From Xenophilus sp. AP218F (GTDB lineage Bacteria; Pseudomonadota; Gammaproteobacteria; Burkholderiales; Chromobacteriaceae), in assembly GCA_002213445.1 (NCBI GenBank), contig NJIE01000003.1:310001-374000 (forward strand): a DNA stretch of 64,000 bases, read 5' to 3'. The position numbers were made by a program, and so were the translations under genes. The notes below the pieces were generated by a model, which was given only the letters and a program-made list of their open reading frames with translations, was not told where the DNA came from and ran no database searches. Of this stretch, positions 27,333-35,454 are shown in pieces (position 1 is the stretch's first letter; each line of letters opens with the position of its first letter).

Positions 27333-30029
27333 TCAACCGCTGTTGCGCAGCCCGGCCGAGGTGCCGTTGATGGTGAGGTGGATGGCGTACAGCGTGTCCT
27401 CGTCGTCCGGCACCGCGCGCAGCCGGGCCAGCAGATCCACCTGCAGCAGGCCCAGCGCGTCCAGATAGGGCAGGCGGCTCTCCAGGCTGCGATGCAGCGT
27501 GGGATTCTTTTCCAGCAGCCGGCTCTGGCCGGTGATGGCGAAGAAGGCGTCGTGGGTGCGCTGCCATTCGGCCTCGATTTCGCCGTAAACCCGCGCCGCC
27601 AGTTCCGGATCGGTCACCAGCTCGGAGAAGCGGCGGGCGATGCCGAGGTCGGCCTTGGCCAGCACCTGCTCCATGTTCGACAGCATCACCTGGAAGAACG
27701 GCGCGCTGCGGTACAGGCTTTGCAGTCTGGCAAGGCCCGCTTCGCCATGGCGCTGGACGAAGGCCGCCACCGCCGAGCCCACGCCGTACCAGCCGGGCAG
27801 CATCACCCGCGATTGCGACCAGGAGAACACCCAGGGAATGGCGCGCAGGTCGCTAATCGCGGTCAGGCTCTTGCGCGAGGCAGGCCGGCTGCCGATGTTG
27901 AGCTTGGCGATGGCGGTCAGCGGCGTCGCTTCCAGGAAGTACTGGACGAAGCCCGGCGTTTCCACCAGCGCGCGGTAGGCACAGAAGGCGGTGGCGGACA
28001 GCTCGTCGAACACCGCGGCGTCGGTCTCGCAGCCGCTGGCGCCGGACAGGCTGGCCTCCAGCGTCGCCGCCACCAGCGCTTCCAGGTTGCGGCCGGCGAT
28101 GGCCGGGTCGGAATACTTGGCGGTGATCACCTCGCCCTGCTCGGTGATGCGGATGCGGCCGGCCACGCTGCCGGCCGGCTGGGCCATGATGGCCTCGTAG
28201 GACGGACCGCCGCCTCGGCCCACCGAGCCGCCGCGGCCGTGGAACAACTGCAGCCGCACGCCGAAATCGGCGAAGGCGCGCACCAGCCGGGTCTCGGCCT
28301 GATACAGCTGCCACTGGCTGGTCAGATAGCCGCCGTCCTTGTTGCTGTCGGAATAGCCCAGCATCACTTCCTGCACCTGATCGCGGCTGTAGAGCAACTG
28401 GCGATACCAGGGCAGCGCGAACAGCGCGCGCATCACGCTCTCGCTGCGCTCCAGGTCGGCGATGGTTTCGAACAGCGGCACCAGGTTGAGGCTGGACACC
28501 GGCTTGCCGTCGATCAGGCGGATGATGCCGGCTTCCTTCAGCAGCAGCGCCAGCGCCAGGATGTCGCTGACCTCGGAGCAGTTGGAGATGATGCTCTGGC
28601 AGATCGCGCCCGCGCCGAACTGGCGCTGGATCGCCGCGGCCTCGCGGAAGATGGCCAGCTCCTTCTGGGTGTCGGCGCTGTAGTCCTGGAACGGCGAGAA
28701 CAACAGCCGGGGCGTCGCCAGCTCGCGCAGCAGCGCCGCCACGCGGCCCGCTTCGTCCAGCGCCCGGTACTCTTCCAGATGCGCGGCGGCGAACAGCTCG
28801 GCCACCACCGCTTCGTGCATGCCGGCGAACTGGCGCAAATCCAGCGGCATCAGGTAGAAGCCGAACAGGTCGACGCTGCGGATCAGCCGCGACAGGCGGC
28901 CCTCGGCCAGCAGGCTGCTGCCGTGGGCGCGCAGCGAGTCGGACAGCGTCTGCAGATCGGCCTGCAGCGCCTGCTGGTCCGGATACGGCGCGCCGCCCTG
29001 CCAGCGGCCGTCCAGCCGCACGCCCAGGCCGGCGGCGGTGGCCAGCAGCCGGCCCTGGATGGTGGCCAGCGCGCGGCGGTATGGCTCCTCGCGGCGGCTT
29101 TCGGCCTGGTCCGGCGAGACCGCCGCCAGCGACAGCACCGCGCTGCTGACGTCCACCAGCCGCGCCGACAGCGACAGCTCGCGGTACAGGCTTTGCAGCT
29201 CGGATAGATAGTGGTCGAACGCCTGCTGCGCCTGGCGCGTCACGGCGTGGCGCAGCAAGCTGGCGTCGACGTTGGGGTTGCCGTCGCGGTCGCCGCCTAT
29301 CCAGCTGCCGACGCGGATGAAGGACGGCAGCGCCGGCTTTTCGCCCCAGATGTCGGCGATGCCGCGCTCCAGACGCTGGTACAGCGCCGGCAGCGCTTCG
29401 AAGAAGGCCAGCGGGTGGTAGGCGACGCCGTTGGTGATCTCGTCGCGCACCGTCATCTTGAAGTGGCGGATTTCCGAGGTTTGCCACAGCGCCAGAATGG
29501 CGCGCTTGAGCTTGTCTTCCAGCACCTCGCGCTCTTCCGGCGTCAAATCCGGCGCGTTGAGCTTGCCGAGGAAGCGGCGCACCGCGCGGTGGCCGTCCAG
29601 CACGCTCTGACGCTGCACTTCGGTGGGATGGGCGGTGAGGATCGCGCCGATCTGGGCGTGGCTGAGCAGCGCGTGCAGGGCGGAGAAGCTGACCCCGTCC
29701 TGGCGCAGCCGCGCCAGCGCCTGGCTCAGGCTGGCCTGCTGCGGCGCCGAACCGGCCAGCTGGTGGGCGCGGCGGCGGCGGTTGTGATGCAAGTCTTCGG
29801 CGATGTTGAACAGCTGGGCGTACAGGCCGCAGGCGCGCAGCAGCGCGGCGGCGGCGGCCGGCGCCAGCTGCGGCAGCGGCTGGCTGCGCTCGTCGCCGCG
29901 GCGACGGGCGATGGCCTGCACCGCGCCATACACCACCGGCCCTTCCTGTTCGCTGAGTATTTCCGCCAATAGTCGGTCAAGGCAGGCCAGGTCGGCCCGC
30001 AAAGGCTGGTCTTTGTCCAGTTCGGTCAT
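27333..30029 (-). CDS. ppc: phosphoenolpyruvate carboxylase
   Basis: An 898-residue cytoplasmic enzyme fixing bicarbonate onto phosphoenolpyruvate to make oxaloacetate. The active-site motifs are intact: LTAHPTEVQRQ (catalytic His), GYSDSNKDGG (catalytic Lys) and FHGRGGSVGRGGGP. The C-terminus ends RNSG, close to the usual RNTG. It follows its own promoter region shared with the divergent hemC and ends at a terminator, so it is monocistronic. It would supply oxaloacetate when sugar enters through the Entner-Doudoroff route. Confidence 0.97.
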   Translation of the reverse strand: MTELDKDQPLRADLACLDRLLAEILSEQEGPVVYGAVQAIARRRGDERSQPLPQLAPAAAAALLRACGLYAQLFNIAEDLHHNRRRRAHQLAGSAPQQASLSQALARLRQDGVSFSALHALLSHAQIGAILTAHPTEVQRQSVLDGHRAVRRFLGKLNAPDLTPEEREVLEDKLKRAILALWQTSEIRHFKMTVRDEITNGVAYHPLAFFEALPALYQRLERGIADIWGEKPALPSFIRVGSWIGGDRDGNPNVDASLLRHAVTRQAQQAFDHYLSELQSLYRELSLSARLVDVSSAVLSLAAVSPDQAESRREEPYRRALATIQGRLLATAAGLGVRLDGRWQGGAPYPDQQALQADLQTLSDSLRAHGSSLLAEGRLSRLIRSVDLFGFYLMPLDLRQFAGMHEAVVAELFAAAHLEEYRALDEAGRVAALLRELATPRLLFSPFQDYSADTQKELAIFREAAAIQRQFGAGAICQSIISNCSEVSDILALALLLKEAGIIRLIDGKPVSSLNLVPLFETIADLERSESVMRALFALPWYRQLLYSRDQVQEVMLGYSDSNKDGGYLTSQWQLYQAETRLVRAFADFGVRLQLFHGRGGSVGRGGGPSYEAIMAQPAGSVAGRIRITEQGEVITAKYSDPAIAGRNLEALVAATLEASLSGASGCETDAAVFDELSATAFCAYRALVETPGFVQYFLEATPLTAIAKLNIGSRPASRKSLTAISDLRAIPWVFSWSQSRVMLPGWYGVGSAVAAFVQRHGEAGLARLQSLYRSAPFFQVMLSNMEQVLAKADLGIARRFSELVTDPELAARVYGEIEAEWQRTHDAFFAITGQSRLLEKNPTLHRSLESRLPYLDALGLLQVDLLARLRAVPDDEDTLYAIHLTINGTSAGLRNSG

Positions 30030-30377
30030 CTGCTTTTCCTGTTTTGTCTCGGTTTGATTCCGCGCGGCGCGGACGGCTTCTCTGCCGGAAGCCTGCCTCG
30101 CGCCGCGGTTGCCCGCGCAAAAAATGTCCCGCCCGCGGGCAGGATGGGGAACGGCGCCGCGCCGCCCGCCGGATCGCGCCGGCAGGGGGCCACAGCCATC
30201 ATAGGCAGGGCGGCCGCTGTAGTGGCTACACTACGCTAAATTCCGCGATCAGGGCTTGATCAAACTGCGCCATAGGCAACAGCGGCGGCCGTTTGCCGCC
30301 GGCGGCAAAAGCCATGCCGCCGGCGTGGTAGAATGGCGGCCTCTCACATTCCGACACCATCCCTCAGGAACGGTTTC
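30030..30377. promoter_or_regulatory. divergent ppc/hemC promoter region with palindrome
   Basis: 348 bp without a gene. GTAGTG-GCTA-CACTAC (30219-30234) is an inverted repeat with perfect 6-bp arms. TGGTAGAAT (30326-30334) fits an extended -10 for hemC, about 44 nt before its ATG. GCCGCCGG blocks around 30280-30325 could form hairpins. No small ORF is convincing. Confidence 0.5.
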
Positions 30378-31307
30378 ATGGACAAAATCGTCATCGCCAG
30401 CCGCGAAAGCCGGCTGGCCATGTGGCAGGCCGAGCACATCCAGGCCCGGCTGCAAGCGCTGTACCCGCACCTCGCCGTGGAAATCCTGGGCATGACCACC
30501 CAGGGCGACCAGATCCTGGACAAGACGCTGTCCAAGATCGGCGGCAAGGGCCTGTTCGTCAAGGAGCTGGAGGTGGCGATGGCCGAAGGCCGCGCCGATC
30601 TGGCGGTGCATTCGCTCAAGGACGTGCCGATGACGCTGCCGGAGGGTTTCGCGCTGGCGGCGGTGTGCGAGCGCGAAGACCCGCGCGACGCCTTCGTCTC
30701 CAACCGCTGCCACAGCCTCTCCGAGCTGCCGGCCGGCAGCGTGGTGGGCACCTCCAGCCTGCGCCGCGAGGCGCAGCTGCGCGCCCGCTTCCCGCATCTG
30801 ATGGTCAAGCCCCTGCGCGGCAACGTGCAAACCCGTTTGAAGAAACTGGACGACGGCGAATTCGACGCCATCATCCTGGCCGCCGCCGGCCTCAAGCGCC
30901 TGGGCCTGGCCGAACGCATCCGCAGCGAACTGGCGCCGTCGGAAAGCCTGCCGGCCGCCGGGCAAGGCGCGCTGGGCATCGAAATCCGCGCAGACCGCGC
31001 CGACCTGATGGCCCTGCTCGCGCCGCTCAACCATCCCGACACCCGCGCCTGCGTCAGCGCCGAGCGCGCGCTGGCCCGCGAACTGGGCGGCAGCTGCCAG
31101 GTGCCGCTGGGCGCGTTCGCCACCCTCGCCGACGGCACGCTGTCGCTGGGCGGACTGGTGGCGCACCCGGACGGCTCGGTGGTTCTGACCGCCAGCGCCA
31201 GCGCGCCGGCCGACTACGCCGACGCTCTGGGCCGCGCCGTGGCCAGAAAACTGATCGACGCCGGCGCCCGTCCGCTGATCGAAGCGGTGCTGGCCGAGCC
31301 GCGCTGA
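30378..31307 (+). CDS. hemC: hydroxymethylbilane synthase (porphobilinogen deaminase)
   Basis: A 309-residue enzyme joining four porphobilinogen units into hydroxymethylbilane for heme and siroheme synthesis. [24 protein letters not shown] and [11 protein letters not shown]-type (here [11 protein letters not shown]) motifs are present, and the dipyrromethane-attachment Cys lies in [12 protein letters not shown]. The ATG at 30378 has CAGGAA upstream. It is the first gene of hemC-hemD-hemX-hemY, with only 3 nt before hemD. Confidence 0.97.
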   Translation: MDKIVIASRESRLAMWQAEHIQARLQALYPHLAVEILGMTTQGDQILDKTLSKIGGKGLFVKELEVAMAEGRADLAVHSLKDVPMTLPEGFALAAVCEREDPRDAFVSNRCHSLSELPAGSVVGTSSLRREAQLRARFPHLMVKPLRGNVQTRLKKLDDGEFDAIILAAAGLKRLGLAERIRSELAPSESLPAAGQGALGIEIRADRADLMALLAPLNHPDTRACVSAERALARELGGSCQVPLGAFATLADGTLSLGGLVAHPDGSVVLTASASAPADYADALGRAVARKLIDAGARPLIEAVLAEPR

Positions 31308-31310
31308 GCG

Positions 31311-32042
31311 ATGCGCCGCGTCCTGGTGTGCCGGCCGGCGGCGCAAAGCGCCGCCTTGCTGGCCCTGCTTGCGGCGCAGGGCTGGCGCGCCGAACACTTT
31401 CCCTTGCTGGAAATCGAGGCGCTGCCCGCCGCGCTGGCCGCCTTGCCCGCCCAGGCTGCGCAAGCCGATGCCTTGTTCTGGGTCAGCCCCAGCGCGATAG
31501 ACGTCAGCTGGCCGGCGCTGGCGGCGACCGACCTGAGCGGCAAGCGGCTGGCCTGCGTCGGCGCGGCCAGCGCCAGACGGCTGGCCGCGCTGAGCGGCCA
31601 GATCCCGCTGCACCCGACGCAGGGCAGCGACAGCGAGGCGCTGCTGGCCTTGCCCGAACTGGAGCAGGTCGCCGGCCAGCGCTGGCTGATCGTGCGCGGC
31701 CAGGGCGGCCGGCCCTTGCTGGCCGATACTCTGGCGGAACGCGGCGCGCGGGTAGCGCTCGCCGAGGTCTATCGCCGGCGGGACGGACAGCCCGATTGGG
31801 CGGCCTTCGACGCCGCGCCGCCCGATGCCGTCGTGCTGACGTCGGGCGAGATGGTAGAGCAATTGTTCCGCCTGGCTGGTCCGCGCCGGGCCGCGGCGCT
31901 ACAATGCCAGCTATATTGTGTGCCGCACCCGCGCATTGCCGACCGGCTTGCCGCCCGGGGCGCGACGCGCATCGTGACAACCCGGGCCGACGACGCAGCG
32001 CTGGTCGCCGGCCTCAGAGAATGGTTCTGTCGTCACCCATGA
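31311..32042 (+). CDS. hemD: uroporphyrinogen-III synthase
   Basis: A 243-residue enzyme cyclising hydroxymethylbilane to uroporphyrinogen III. As usual the sequence is poorly conserved; support comes from the N-terminal VLVCRPAAQSAALLALL, the VLTSGEMVEQLF segment, length and position between hemC and hemX. The stop overlaps the hemX start by 4 nt (ATGA). Confidence 0.93.
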   Translation: MRRVLVCRPAAQSAALLALLAAQGWRAEHFPLLEIEALPAALAALPAQAAQADALFWVSPSAIDVSWPALAATDLSGKRLACVGAASARRLAALSGQIPLHPTQGSDSEALLALPELEQVAGQRWLIVRGQGGRPLLADTLAERGARVALAEVYRRRDGQPDWAAFDAAPPDAVVLTSGEMVEQLFRLAGPRRAAALQCQLYCVPHPRIADRLAARGATRIVTTRADDAALVAGLREWFCRHP

Positions 32043-33070
32043 GCGAATCCCAGATCACCGAAACCGCCAAACCCGCCTCCGCGCGCAAGCTGCCCAGCGC
32101 CGCGTTCTGGATAGCGCTTGCCGCCCTGGGCCTGTCCGGCTGGCAGCTGTACATGACCCAGCAGGAGCTGGCCGCCACCCGTCAGGAACTGGCGCGCCGC
32201 CTGGCCGAAGGCAGCGGCTCCAACAAGGAGCTGCGCGCCATGGTCGAGCAATCGCTGGCCACCGCGCGCGCCACCGACGGCAAGCTGGCGATGGTCGAGG
32301 CCCGCGTCAACGAATCGGCCGGCCAGTACGCCACGCTGAACGGCATGTACCAGGAATTGACCAAGAACCGCACCGACTGGCTGCTGTCCGAGGTGGAGCA
32401 CACGCTGGCCATCGCCAGCCAGCAGCTGCAACTGGCCGGCAACGTGCCCGCCGCGGTGTCGGCGCTGGAAATGGTGGACGCGCGGCTCGCCAAGTTCGAC
32501 CGCCCGCAATTGATCGCGGTGAAGAAGGCCGTCGCCACCGACCTGGAAAAACTCAAGGCCCTGCCCTATCTGGACAGCGTCGGCCTCACCGTCAAGATCG
32601 ACCGGCTGATGCTGTCGGTGGACAGCCTGCCGCTGGCCGTGGACGGCCATCGCCTGGGCGCGCCCGGCCCGGCCAAGACGCCGGCCATTCCAGCCGACGC
32701 CCGCTGGTGGGAGCGCCTCAGCGCCGAAATCAGCCAGAGCCTGGGCGAATTGATCCACATCCGCCGCATGGACAAACCCGAAGCGTTGCTGCTGTCGCCG
32801 GAGCAGGCCTTCTTCCTGCGCGAGAACCTGAAAATGCGCCTGCTGGACGCCCGTCTGGCGCTGATCCAGCGCGACGGAAAGACCTACGACGCCGACATCG
32901 CCGCCGCGCGCAGCTACGCGCAGCGCTACTTCGACCGCGACGCCGGCGCCACCGTGCAATGGCTGGCCACGCTGGGCGAGCTGGAAGACGCGCCGCTGGA
33001 CGTCAGCCTGCCGGACATGACCGCCAGCCTCAAGGCGGTGCGCGATGCCCAAGGCAATACCGGGGAGTAA
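32039..33070 (+). CDS. hemX: HemX-like inner-membrane protein
   Basis: A 343-residue protein of the HemX family, encoded next to hemD in many proteobacteria; its biochemical role is uncertain despite the old uroporphyrinogen methyltransferase label. One transmembrane segment (about residues 20-40) is followed by a coiled coil (about 40-100) and a periplasmic helical domain. It overlaps hemD by 4 nt and is 3 nt before hemY. An in-frame ATG at 32021 is a less likely start. Confidence 0.9.
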   Translation: MSESQITETAKPASARKLPSAAFWIALAALGLSGWQLYMTQQELAATRQELARRLAEGSGSNKELRAMVEQSLATARATDGKLAMVEARVNESAGQYATLNGMYQELTKNRTDWLLSEVEHTLAIASQQLQLAGNVPAAVSALEMVDARLAKFDRPQLIAVKKAVATDLEKLKALPYLDSVGLTVKIDRLMLSVDSLPLAVDGHRLGAPGPAKTPAIPADARWWERLSAEISQSLGELIHIRRMDKPEALLLSPEQAFFLRENLKMRLLDARLALIQRDGKTYDADIAAARSYAQRYFDRDAGATVQWLATLGELEDAPLDVSLPDMTASLKAVRDAQGNTGE

Positions 33071-33073
33071 GCC

Positions 33074-34282
33074 GTGAAATTCGCCCTGTGGATTACCGGA
33101 CTCTTCGCGCTGGCGGTGCTGGTCGGCCTCGCCTCCACCCTCAACAACGGCTACGCCATCCTGTTCCTGCCGCCGTACCGGATGGAAGTTTCGTTCAACC
33201 TGCTGATCGTGCTGGTGGTGGCGCTGATCGTGGCCGCGCACCTGACGCTGCGCGTGATCGCGGTAGCCGCCAACCTGCCGCGCGAAGTGCGCCGCTTCCA
33301 GCGCCAGAAGAAGCTGAAAGCCGCCCGCCACGCCTTGCGCGAAGCCGGCATCGCCTTCTTCGAGGGACGCTTCCAGAAAGCCGAACGCGAAGCCGGCAAG
33401 GCGCTGGCCGACGAGTACGCGCCGGAAAACCGCGCGCTGGCGCTGCTGATCGCCGCCCGCTCCGCCGGCGCGGCCGGCGCCGACGACAAGCGCGAAGGCT
33501 ATCTCAACCAGCTGGACGCGATGCCGGAACGCCTGCAACTGGCGCGCCACATGCTGGACGCCGAGCTCAAGCTGGAAGCCAAGGACGCGCAGGGGGCGCT
33601 GGCCGCCATCGAACGCGCCCGCGCGCTGTCGCCCAACCTGACCAACGCGCTGCGCCTGGAACTGAAGGTGCGCCTGCTGCAGAAGCAGCCGGAAGCGGTG
33701 CTGACGCTGACCGAAAAGCTGCTCAAGGCCGACGCGCTGGAGCCGGGCCAGGCCCGTCGCTACCGGTTGGCCGCCTACCAGCAGCAGCTCTCCGGCCTGC
33801 TCTCCGCCAAGGAAGTGCGCGACTGGCTGCGCCGCATTCCCGAACAGGAACGCGCCAATCCGGCGCTGCTGAGCCAGGCCATCCAGCACCTGATCGGGCT
33901 GGAAGAGTACGACTACGCCGCCACCTTGCTGGCCGACGCGCTGGCGAGCGACGACGGCGATTCGCCGGAACTGGCCCGCGAGCTCGGCCAACTCGCCGAA
34001 CACCTCAGCGTGGACAAGCGCCTGGAAATGCTCAAGGAAGCCGACCGCTGGCTGAAGCTGCGCCCGCGCGACCACTGGCTGCTGCTGGCTCTGGGCCGCC
34101 TGGCCATGGCGCAGCAGCTGTGGGGCAAGGCGCAGAATTATCTGGAGGCCAGCGCCTCGATCGAGGCCACGCTGTGCGCCCACGCCGAACTGGCGCGGCT
34201 GTTCGAAGCCACCGGCAAGGAAGAGCAGGCGCAGCAGCATTACCAGAAAAGCCTGGAGCTGGCCTTGCAGCGCGGCTGCTGA
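33074..34282 (+). CDS. hemY: HemY-like TPR membrane protein
   Basis: A 402-residue protein of the proteobacterial HemY family (HemY_N plus TPR; not the protoporphyrinogen oxidase of the same name). Two N-terminal transmembrane segments (about residues 3-25 and 40-62) precede a region of helical repeats. It starts with GTG, preceded by GGGGAG 10 nt upstream at the end of hemX. Function is unclear; always linked to hemCDX. Confidence 0.93.
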   Translation: MKFALWITGLFALAVLVGLASTLNNGYAILFLPPYRMEVSFNLLIVLVVALIVAAHLTLRVIAVAANLPREVRRFQRQKKLKAARHALREAGIAFFEGRFQKAEREAGKALADEYAPENRALALLIAARSAGAAGADDKREGYLNQLDAMPERLQLARHMLDAELKLEAKDAQGALAAIERARALSPNLTNALRLELKVRLLQKQPEAVLTLTEKLLKADALEPGQARRYRLAAYQQQLSGLLSAKEVRDWLRRIPEQERANPALLSQAIQHLIGLEEYDYAATLLADALASDDGDSPELARELGQLAEHLSVDKRLEMLKEADRWLKLRPRDHWLLLALGRLAMAQQLWGKAQNYLEASASIEATLCAHAELARLFEATGKEEQAQQHYQKSLELALQRGC

Positions 34283-34303
34283 ACCGGCTTTGCGTTCCGC
34301 CCG

Positions 34304-34332
34304 GCCCCCTGCCCCGCAGGGGGCTTTGTTTT
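34304..34332 (+). terminator. Rho-independent terminator of the hemCDXY operon
   Basis: GCCCCCT/AGGGGGC stem with a 7-nt loop, then TTTGTTTT, 21 nt after the hemY stop. Confidence 0.82.
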
Positions 34333-34506
34333 GCCTCCCGCCCAAGCACCATTTCTCGTTCCGCTCAACTGTGCTTTGTAACGATGCGCGTCGCCGGCAA
34401 CTTGCCTATCCTGTCATTCGTAAATTTGTGATGAAAATAGAAGCTTTATTAATAATAAAAATCGCAAACCCGCCGCCCAAAGCCCGGGTTCGCCTCCGTG
34501 GACACC

Positions 34507-35241
34507 ATGTTAGAACCCTCTCTGGTCATTGCCGGCCCGGACAGCCTGCAAGCCATCGCCACCCTGTTCGACCCGCTGCCTGACGTCGTCTTCTCCGCCA
34601 GGGACCTCGGCGGCCGTTTCATCGCCATCAGCCAGGGCTGGCTGGTCCGCCACGCCCTGCAACACAAGCGCCAGGTGCTGGGCCGCACCGTCGCCGAGCT
34701 GCTGCCGCAGCAGGCCAGCCATTTGAGCCGCTACGACCACTGCCTGCTGCGCGAGGGCCGGCCGCTGCTCAACCGGCTGGAAACCACCCGCTATCCCGAC
34801 GGCTCGGCCGGCTGGTGCCTGAGCCACAAGCAGCCCATCCGCGACGACGGCGGCCAACTGATAGGCCTGGCCAGCATTTCCCGCGATCTGACCGAACTGA
34901 GCCGCAGCGGCCTGCTCGATAGCCGTTTCGCCCAATGCGTCGACCACATCCAGCGGCATTTTTCGCGCCGGCTGACGCTGGACGAACTGTGCGCCATCGC
35001 CGGCTTGTCCCCCAGCCAGCTGGAAAGACGGATGCGCAAGCTGTTCCGGATGAGCGCCAGCGAATTCATTCGCCAGACCCGGATGGAAGCCGCCAGCCAC
35101 GCTATTTGCCATACGCCGGCGGCGCTGGCCGATATCGCCGTCGCCTGCGGCTTTTGCGATCAGAGCGCGCTCACCCGCCATTGCCGCCAGCGGCTGGGCC
35201 TCAGCCCGCGTCAACTGCGTCAGCGCGAACGGCTCGCCTGA
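34507..35241 (+). CDS. PAS-AraC family transcriptional regulator
   Basis: A 244-residue regulator. Residues about 10-130 form a PAS-like sensor domain (LFDPLPDVVFSARDLGGRFIAIS is the characteristic start, AWCLSHKQP-type turn near 105). Residues about 135-240 form a two-helix-turn-helix AraC domain (TLDELCAIAGLSPSQLERRM and DIAVACGFCDQSALTRHCR). The ligand is unknown. The upstream 34345-34497 stretch is AT-rich relative to the genome and probably holds its promoter. GTG at 34498 is an alternative start. It stands directly before the MACPF gene in the same direction and might regulate it; this is only positional. Confidence 0.88.
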   Translation: MLEPSLVIAGPDSLQAIATLFDPLPDVVFSARDLGGRFIAISQGWLVRHALQHKRQVLGRTVAELLPQQASHLSRYDHCLLREGRPLLNRLETTRYPDGSAGWCLSHKQPIRDDGGQLIGLASISRDLTELSRSGLLDSRFAQCVDHIQRHFSRRLTLDELCAIAGLSPSQLERRMRKLFRMSASEFIRQTRMEAASHAICHTPAALADIAVACGFCDQSALTRHCRQRLGLSPRQLRQRERLA

Positions 35242-35289
35242 AGCGCCGAAACGGCTTTTTCGCCTTCGCGCTGCGCTTTGGGACAGGTT

Positions 35290-35305
35290 CTGGTCATTGG
35301 GCCAG
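35290..35305. promoter_or_regulatory. CviR-type quorum-sensing box, one mismatch, before the MACPF gene
   Basis: CTGGTCATTGGGCCAG matches nine of ten fixed positions of CTGNCCNNNNGGNCAG (T for C at position 5). A TAGAAT -10-like hexamer is at 35334-35339, 115 bp before the start codon. The box-to-hexamer distance is about 7 bp longer than at the nuclease gene, so activation geometry is less certain. Confidence 0.5.
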
Positions 35306-35454
35306 TGCCGGCGGCGCGCGCGCGCCAAACCCCTAGAATCGATAACGGTCGCGCAACCAGCCTGGTCGCGCGCCGCGTTCCGACTTTCCGCATGCGCATG
35401 GTCTTGCCGGCGCGCCCTGGCCGGCAATCCCTTCACCCTTGAGGAGTCTTGTCG

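Noticed and set aside
27378-29207. Long frame opposite ppc
   Set aside because: Shadow of ppc, Gln/His/Arg-rich and without conserved motif.
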